Shown one piece after another: positions 20,214-25,425 of a stretch of DNA of 25,425 nt (the stretch's first letter is position 1; each line of letters begins with the position of its first letter). The position numbers and the translations under genes were made by a program. Under the pieces are notes generated by a model that worked only from the letters and a program-made list of their open reading frames with translations, had not been told where the DNA came from and searched no databases. The DNA is taken from positions 1 through 25,425 of the forward strand of contig JBOGXF010000074.1 of assembly GCA_050694275.1 (NCBI GenBank). Reading direction: 5' to 3'. This DNA comes from JBOGXF01 sp050694275. GTDB taxonomy: Bacteria > Actinomycetota > CADDZG01 > WHSQ01.

Positions 20214-21806
20214 TCAGTCGATGTAGTCGTAGGCGGGGAACGTCAGGAACTCGACGAAGCCCTCCTCGAGGGCGACCTCCTCGAAGAGGGCCTGGGCCTC
20301 CTTGGCCCGGCTCTCGGCGTAGACCTCTTCGCCCACGGAGTCTCTGATCTTGTCGAGCTCCTCGTGCACGATGCGCTGCACCAGGCCGCGGTCGATCGCC
20401 GGGCCTTGATCGAGACGGGCGCCGTGACGGATCCACTGCCACACCTGCGAGCGCGCGATCTCGGCGGTCGCGGTGTCCTCCATGAGGTTGAGGATCGCCG
20501 CGGCCCCGTTCCCGCGCAGCCACGACGACAGATACTGGATACCGACGCTGATGTTGTTGCGCAGGCCCTCCTCGGTGACGGTGCCGTCCGGCACGTGGAC
20601 GTCGAGCAGATCCTCGGCTCCCACCACCACGTCGTCACGCCGGCGTCCAACCTGATTCGCCTGCGACCCCAGCGTCTCGTCGAACGGCTCCAGGGCGACT
20701 GGGACGAGGTCGGGATGTGCGACCCATGTGCCGTCGAAGCCGTCGGTCGCCTCACGCACCTTGTCCTCGCGCACCTTGGCGAGGGCGGTCTTGGTTACGG
20801 CCTCGTCTTTTCGGCTGGGAATGAATGCGGCCATGCCCCCGATCGCGTGCGCGCCGCGCGCGTGGCACGTCTTCACAAGCAACTCGGTGTAGGCGCGCAT
20901 GAAGGGAACCGTCATCGTGACCTGGATGCGGTCGGGCAGCACGAATTCGTCGCGGTGACGGAACTTCTTTATGACGCTGAAGATGTAGTCCCACCGCCCG
21001 GCGTTGAGGGCGGCGGAGTGGTCCCGCAGCTCGTAGAGGATCTCCTCCATCTCGAACGCGGCCAGGATCGTCTCGATCAGCACGGTCGCCTTGATCGTGC
21101 CGCGTTCGATGCCCAGACGGTCCTGAGCGAAGTTGAAGACGTCGTTCCACAGGCGCGCCTCACGATGACTCTCGAGCTTCGCGAGATACAGGTACGGACC
21201 GCTGCCACGCTCCAGCAACCGGCGCGCGTTGTGAAAGAAGTAGAGCCCGAAATCGAACAGGCTCCCCGAGATCTGCTCGCCGCCGACCAGGACGTGCTTC
21301 TCGTTCAGGTGCCATCCGCGTGGGCGGACGACCAGCGTCGCGGTCTCGTCGTTGAGCCGGTATTCCTTTCCCTCCGGGCTCGTGAACTCGATCGTGCGCT
21401 CGATTGCGTCGATGAGGTTGACCTGGCCGGTCACCATGTTGTCCCAGACAGGCGAGTTGGCGTCCTCGAAGTCGGCCATGAACACCTTCGTACCGGAATT
21501 GAGTGCGTTGATCATCATCTTGCGGTCGGTCGGCCCTGTGATCTCGACGCGCCGGTCCTGAAGGTCATCGGGGGCGGGCGCCACCGACCACGCGCCCGCG
21601 CGCACCGACTCGGTCTCGGGCAGAAAGTCCGGCATCACCCCGCGGTCGATCTGGGCCTGGCGCTCCTCCCTTTTAGCAAGGTGGCTCCGCCGCACCGGCT
21701 CGAACTCTCGATGGAGCTCGCCGAGGAAAGCGAGGGCGTCCTCCGTGAGAATCTCGCGGTGCCGGCCGGCCACCGGTGCGCGCACTTCGACTCCATCAGC
21801 CATCAT
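20214..21806 (-). CDS. aceB: Malate synthase A
   Basis: This 530-residue enzyme condenses glyoxylate with acetyl-CoA to give malate. Three adjacent starts (GTG 21809, ATG 21806, ATG 21803) exist; ATG 21806 is chosen because GGAGG lies 5 nt upstream and the TGATG overlap with glcF repeats the operon's coupling pattern. Hallmarks: MADFEDANSPVWDNM with the Mg-binding and substrate acids, VVRPRGWHLNEKH, and the malate-synthase signature LRDHSAALNAGRWDYIFS (K/R-D-H-x-x-x-L-N-x-G-R-W-D-Y-I-F). Length and motif order match form A rather than the ~720-residue form G. It is the last gene of the glycolate operon, so it uses the glyoxylate made by GlcDEF. No isocitrate lyase is present here. Confidence 0.95.
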   Translation of the reverse strand: MMADGVEVRAPVAGRHREILTEDALAFLGELHREFEPVRRSHLAKREERQAQIDRGVMPDFLPETESVRAGAWSVAPAPDDLQDRRVEITGPTDRKMMINALNSGTKVFMADFEDANSPVWDNMVTGQVNLIDAIERTIEFTSPEGKEYRLNDETATLVVRPRGWHLNEKHVLVGGEQISGSLFDFGLYFFHNARRLLERGSGPYLYLAKLESHREARLWNDVFNFAQDRLGIERGTIKATVLIETILAAFEMEEILYELRDHSAALNAGRWDYIFSVIKKFRHRDEFVLPDRIQVTMTVPFMRAYTELLVKTCHARGAHAIGGMAAFIPSRKDEAVTKTALAKVREDKVREATDGFDGTWVAHPDLVPVALEPFDETLGSQANQVGRRRDDVVVGAEDLLDVHVPDGTVTEEGLRNNISVGIQYLSSWLRGNGAAAILNLMEDTATAEIARSQVWQWIRHGARLDQGPAIDRGLVQRIVHEELDKIRDSVGEEVYAESRAKEAQALFEEVALEEGFVEFLTFPAYDYID

Positions 21807-23077
21807 CACAACCTCCGGTTCGCGATCGACGCCTCGAGTACTTCCATGGGGTGGTAGATCGGCATGTTCTTACCCATCTGAGCCAAATGCGACGCGATCT
21901 GCAGCGTGCAACCCGGGTTGCCGGACGCGATCGCCTCGGCCCCCGCGGCCACGAGTTTCTCCGCCTTCCGCCGCCCCAGCTCTGCCGCAGCCTCCGGCTG
22001 GAAGAGGTTGTAGAGGCCCGCGGAGCCGCAGCAGATCTCCCAGCCGTCGGGCTCGACGATCTCAACCCCGGGGACGTCCCGGAGCAGAGCGCGCGGCTCC
22101 GCTCGCACCGCCTGCGCGTGCGCAAGATGACACGCGTCGTGATAGGCGATTCGCATCTGCACCGGGTGCCGGCGGGCGACGGGATCTTCACCAGCGAGCA
22201 ACTCCGACACGTCTCGCACCTTGGCCGAGAAGTCCCGCGCGCGATCGGCCCACTCCGGATCGTCGGCGAGCAGGTGACCGTAGTCCTTCATCGAGGACCC
22301 GCACCCTGCGGCGTTGACCGCGACGAGGTCGCAGTCATCGAACATTTCGATCAGTTGCTTCGCCAGAACGAAGGCGTCGTCCTCATAGCCCGAGTGGAGC
22401 ATGAGGGCGCCACAACAGCGCGGCGAGCGCGGCGCGAAGACCTCGAACCCCTCGGCCGCCAGCACGCGCACGGTCGCCTGATTGACGCGATGGAAGAAAA
22501 CGCGTTGCACGCATCCCTGGAGAAACCCGACGCGGGCTCGGCGCTGTCCTTGTGCCGGGATGCGTTCCGGCAGGCGTCTCCACGCATCTCTCACGCGCAC
22601 CTCGGGCGCGAGCGACGCGAGCGTCGCCAGGCGAGGGAACCGACGCATCAGTTTTCCGGGAGCGAGCCTGCGTGCCGCGAGCAGCGGGGCGGTCGCCCGG
22701 AGCCGCCCCGGGTGTGTGAACAGCGCGAACAGCGCTCTCCGGAACACGCGTTCCCTCAACGGCCGCGACAAGTTGCGTTCGACCTGCGGACGGGTCGCTT
22801 CGATCAAGCGGTCGTATTGGACGCCCGACGGACACGCGGTCACGCACGCCATGCATCCCAGGCATCGGTCGAAGTGGATCGCCATGCCGGCCATGTCGCT
22901 GCCGTCCTCGAGCCCGTGGTGCATGAGCACGATTCGTCCGCGCGGAGAGTCCATCTCCTCGCCCCACAGCGCATAGGTCGGGCACGTAGGAAGACAGAAG
23001 CCGCAATGCACGCAGTCGGCGATCAGGCCGGGATCGGGCGGGCGACGCTCGTCGAAGGCGCGCGCGGGGTCGGCCAT
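21806..23077 (-). CDS. glcF: Glycolate oxidase iron-sulfur subunit GlcF
   Basis: This 423-residue protein starts at ATG 23077 (GGGAGGT 5 nt upstream; TGATG overlap with glcE). Two ferredoxin-type 4Fe-4S motifs are complete: C22-x2-C25-x2-C28-x3-C32-P and C72-x2-C75-x2-C78-x3-C82-P. Two CCG domains follow, with RCCGALMLHSGYE, AAGCGSSMKDYG, CHLAHAQ and CCGSAGLYN, which in related proteins bind a further cluster. GlcF passes electrons from the flavin subunits to the respiratory chain at the membrane. The open frame continues upstream across glcE in another phase, but that is antisense-like filler. Confidence 0.93.
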   Translation of the reverse strand: MADPARAFDERRPPDPGLIADCVHCGFCLPTCPTYALWGEEMDSPRGRIVLMHHGLEDGSDMAGMAIHFDRCLGCMACVTACPSGVQYDRLIEATRPQVERNLSRPLRERVFRRALFALFTHPGRLRATAPLLAARRLAPGKLMRRFPRLATLASLAPEVRVRDAWRRLPERIPAQGQRRARVGFLQGCVQRVFFHRVNQATVRVLAAEGFEVFAPRSPRCCGALMLHSGYEDDAFVLAKQLIEMFDDCDLVAVNAAGCGSSMKDYGHLLADDPEWADRARDFSAKVRDVSELLAGEDPVARRHPVQMRIAYHDACHLAHAQAVRAEPRALLRDVPGVEIVEPDGWEICCGSAGLYNLFQPEAAAELGRRKAEKLVAAGAEAIASGNPGCTLQIASHLAQMGKNMPIYHPMEVLEASIANRRL

Positions 23078-24228
23078 CAGATACCTCCCACGAAGATTCC
23101 CGGATTCAGGAGCCCGTCTGGGTCGAAGCGCTGCTTGATGCTCCGCGACAACTTCGACAGCGTTTCGGTCTGCTCCCCCCACACGTCGACCTTCTCCCTT
23201 ACCGCACGCGGCGCGTCGCGGACGACGCAGGGAACGCCGCGCAGCTCGGTCCGAAGATCGTCGACCGCCTGGACGAGCCGGTCCTCCGAATCGTGGGGGA
23301 GCTTCAGCCAGTACACGCCCGCCCCGGCGCGACCGACGACTTGCACATCCCGGCGCTTGGCCGCGCGCAGCACCCTCTCCAGGTCGCCTTGCAGGCCGGA
23401 TAGCCGCAGGATCGCTCCTTCTGTGGAGCGCTGGCCTTCTCGCTGGGACGCCCACAGCGGCTCGTCGCCCTCGGCCAGCGAGGTCTCGAGCCCGGCTTCG
23501 GACAGCAGGCGAGTTGCCGCCTCGGCCTGGGTGGTCGAAGCAAGGCCGGCGAAGCGAGCGAGGATGCTGCCCCTGCCATCTCGCCAACCGACATCGAGGC
23601 CTTCCGCCTGCAGCGCCGCGTGGGACACAGCCATCGCTCCGCGCTGGAGCGCCGCCGGATCCTCGGACGACCCCCGTGCCGTTACCCGGATGGGTGACAA
23701 CGGATGGAGGCGGACGACCACCTCGGCGATAAGGCCCAGTGTCCCGAACGATCCCGTGAACAGCTTGGCGAGGTCGTAGCCGGCGACGTTCTTGATCACC
23801 TTCCCACCGGCGCGCGCGATAGTTCCGTCTGCCAGCACGACCGTCATGCCGAGCACGAGATCGCGCGCCGCGCCGTACCGGTGTCGGAGGGGACCGGAAT
23901 CGGCCGTCGAGAAGATCCCTCCGATGGTTGCGCCCGGCTCGTCCCCGATCGGCGGATCGAGGGCCAGCATCTGTCCATTGGCGGCGAATGTTTTCTGGGC
24001 CTCGGCCAAGGGCAATCCCGCCTCCAGCACGGCGGTCATGTCGGCGTGGTTGTATTCGACGACGTCGTTCAGGCGGTCGGTGCGGATCTCGACATCGGGA
24101 CGAGGGACCACGCGGCCCCATTCGGCTTTGGTGCCCGCTCCGAGCACACGCACGGTCGCACCCTCTGCCGACGCGCTCCGCAGCACATCGGATGCTTCTT
24201 GGAGCGAGGAGGGACGATGTTCCGTCAT
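23077..24228 (-). CDS. glcE: Glycolate oxidase FAD-binding subunit GlcE
   Basis: This 383-residue protein starts at ATG 24228, 3 nt after the glcD stop. The PCMH-type FAD-binding half shows VRVLGAGTKAEWG, ATIGGIFSTADSGPLRHRYG, GGKVIKNVAGYDLAKLFTGS and FGTLGLIAEV. The last two segments are the diagnostic GlcE core. The C-terminal half is shorter and ends in KQRFDPDGLLNPGIFVGG, the usual flavoprotein ending. It forms the glycolate dehydrogenase with GlcD and GlcF. Both flanking junctions are tight (3-nt gap and 1-nt overlap), so stoichiometric synthesis is likely. Confidence 0.93.
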   Translation of the reverse strand: MTEHRPSSLQEASDVLRSASAEGATVRVLGAGTKAEWGRVVPRPDVEIRTDRLNDVVEYNHADMTAVLEAGLPLAEAQKTFAANGQMLALDPPIGDEPGATIGGIFSTADSGPLRHRYGAARDLVLGMTVVLADGTIARAGGKVIKNVAGYDLAKLFTGSFGTLGLIAEVVVRLHPLSPIRVTARGSSEDPAALQRGAMAVSHAALQAEGLDVGWRDGRGSILARFAGLASTTQAEAATRLLSEAGLETSLAEGDEPLWASQREGQRSTEGAILRLSGLQGDLERVLRAAKRRDVQVVGRAGAGVYWLKLPHDSEDRLVQAVDDLRTELRGVPCVVRDAPRAVREKVDVWGEQTETLSKLSRSIKQRFDPDGLLNPGIFVGGI

Positions 24229-24231
24229 CGG

Positions 24232-25425
24232 TCAGAAGCGCTCTGCCACGCCCGCCCGCTCGAGCGGGTGTTGCCGATACGGACCCGGAACCTCTCCGCA
24301 CAGCCGCGGCGTAGGCATGACCTTGCCCGGGTTGGCGAGCTGCGCCGCGTCAAACGAACAGCGGAGGCGCTGGAACGTCGCAAGGTCGGATTCCGAGAAC
24401 ATCTCCGGCATGTAGCGCTTCTTGTCTACGCCGATGCCGTGCTCTCCGGTGAGGGAGCCTCCCGCGTCCACGCAGGCGCGGACGATGAGTCCGGCGAGCT
24501 CCTCCGCTTTCTCCGCCTGGCCCGGCTCGGTGCCGTCGTAACACACGAGCGGATGAAGGTTGCCGTCTCCGGCATGGAACACGTTGGCGACCTTCAGCTC
24601 ATACTCGCGGGACAACTCGTCGATACGCCGAAGAACCTCGGGCAGCTTGGTGCGCGGAATGACCCCGTCCTGAACGTAGTAGTCACGCGAGATGCGACCC
24701 ATCGCTGCGAAGGAGGCTTTGCGCGCCTTCCAGATGAGATCCCGTTCGGCCGCGTCCTTCGCGACGCGAATTCCGGTCGCGCCGTTCCTCATGCAGGTGG
24801 CCTCTACCTGATCGAAAAGCGCGGCACACTCGCTTTCCGGCCCATCGAGCTCGACGATCAGCGCGGCCCCTACGTCGAGCGGATACCCGGCGTGCGTCGC
24901 CTCGTCGGTCGCCCGGATGGTGAGGTTGTCCATCATCTCGATGGCACCCGGGACGATCCCTTCGGAGACGATGTCGGAGACCGTCTGTCCGGCGACGTCG
25001 GTCGTTTCGTAGTAGGCGACGAGCGTGCGCGTCGCCTCGGGCACCGGCACCACCCGCAGCGTGATCTTGGTAGCTACACCGAGAGTGCCCTCGGACCCCA
25101 CAAACGCGCCGAGGAGGTCGTACCCGGGCCGATCGGCCTCCTTGCCCCCGAGCGTCACCACGTCGCCATCCGATAGCACCACCTCGAGCCCGGTCACGTA
25201 ATTGGTCGTGAAGCCGTACTTGAAGCAGTGAGCTCCGCCCGAGTTCTCGGCGATGTTTCCTCCGATCGAGCACACGATCTGGCTCGATGGATCGGGAGGG
25301 AAGAAGTGTCCCGGCCCCACCGCCGCCGAGACCTCGACGTTCGTGACGCCGGGCTCGACGACGATTCGCTGATTGTCGAGGTCGACCTCGAGGATCCGCC
25401 GCATCCGCGACAGCGCGATCACGAT
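24232..25425 (-). CDS. glcD: Glycolate oxidase FAD-linked catalytic subunit GlcD (5' end outside the window)
   Basis: The frame is open from the window edge to a TGA at 24232-24234, giving 397 residues of an expected ~460-500, so about 60-100 N-terminal residues are missing. Features: SIGGNIAENSGGAHCFKYG and FVGSEGTLGVATKITL (FAD-binding), then DYYVQDGVIPRTKLPEVL, the H-A-G-D-G-N-L-H-P motif and TGEHGIGVDKKRYM, which provide substrate and metal contacts in the D-lactate/glycolate/2-hydroxyglutarate dehydrogenase family. Following glcE-glcF-aceB identify glycolate as the likely substrate. The C-terminus extends ~40 residues past the typical LNPGKV-type ending (here ANPGKVMPTPRLCGE). The promoter must lie beyond the window. 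Confidence 0.92.
   Translation of the reverse strand: MVIALSRMRRILEVDLDNQRIVVEPGVTNVEVSAAVGPGHFFPPDPSSQIVCSIGGNIAENSGGAHCFKYGFTTNYVTGLEVVLSDGDVVTLGGKEADRPGYDLLGAFVGSEGTLGVATKITLRVVPVPEATRTLVAYYETTDVAGQTVSDIVSEGIVPGAIEMMDNLTIRATDEATHAGYPLDVGAALIVELDGPESECAALFDQVEATCMRNGATGIRVAKDAAERDLIWKARKASFAAMGRISRDYYVQDGVIPRTKLPEVLRRIDELSREYELKVANVFHAGDGNLHPLVCYDGTEPGQAEKAEELAGLIVRACVDAGGSLTGEHGIGVDKKRYMPEMFSESDLATFQRLRCSFDAAQLANPGKVMPTPRLCGEVPGPYRQHPLERAGVAERF

Noticed and set aside
20148..23779. Long plus-strand open frames (569 and 667 codons) opposite aceB, glcF and glcE
   Set aside because: They mirror the codon bias of the minus-strand genes, carry no family motifs and cross the boundaries between well-supported genes.
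21806..24301. A continuous 831-codon minus frame suggesting a GlcF fusion protein
   Set aside because: Only the last 423 codons are GlcF; the upstream part is the wrong phase of glcE, and GlcF has its own ribosome site and TGATG start.

Overview
The window looks like chromosomal DNA of a high-GC actinobacterium (Actinomycetota; lineage not resolvable from sequence alone). Grounds: GC-rich coding with strong third-position G/C bias, many GTG starts, AGGAGG-type ribosome sites mixed with start codons that sit right behind a -10 box (leaderless style), Tat- and lipobox-type export signals, and an LPxTG surface protein. Apart from the interrupted regulator and the two edge-cut genes, everything reads as intact and densely packed. 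No gap between genes exceeds 300 bases. I saw no tRNA, rRNA or CRISPR array.

Region 1 (1-2963) is a gene-flux zone: the tail of an IS30-type transposase, a HicA-like toxin / HTH antitoxin-like pair, a membrane protein preceded by a 24-residue leaderless membrane peptide, a Uma2-family nuclease-like protein, and a regulator that stops just after its Walker A motif.

Region 2 (2951-7026, minus) is a five-gene operon: lipoprotein binding protein, permease, ATPase and second permease of the NitT/TauT ABC family, followed by a fumarylpyruvate-hydrolase-like enzyme. This suggests uptake of an (aromatic?) organic acid and a late step of its breakdown.

Region 3 (7173-11109) is a small mau-like locus: a Tat-exported, 11-cysteine protein with a methylamine dehydrogenase light-chain-type leader but only one tryptophan, its MauD-like thioredoxin and, divergently, a MauE-like membrane partner, a secreted protein of unknown function and an alkaline-phosphatase-superfamily enzyme.

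Region 4 (11177-16688) holds a small membrane protein, an orphan LarE with three conserved cysteines, an exported NTR-like plus seven-FG-GAP-repeat protein behind an ECF-sigma-like promoter, a stand-alone RAM (Lrp ligand-binding) protein, a four-helix membrane protein and an LPFTG surface protein with a histone-H1-like cytoplasmic tail.

Region 5 (16777-20138) carries an APH-fold kinase and a HAD phosphatase in a coupled pair (the two N-terminal domains of human ACAD10 as separate genes) and a divergent Nramp-like transporter.

Region 6 (20214-25425, minus) is glcD-glcE-glcF-aceB: glycolate oxidation to glyoxylate and condensation to malate.

Two families of dispersed palindromes punctuate the intergenic spaces: three 51-bp elements (11123, 14857, 18456) and two of about 52 bp (16703, 20140), all at or near gene 3' ends. 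A promoter-like octamer, TAGCGTCG, occurs three times, each exactly 4 nt before an ATG.
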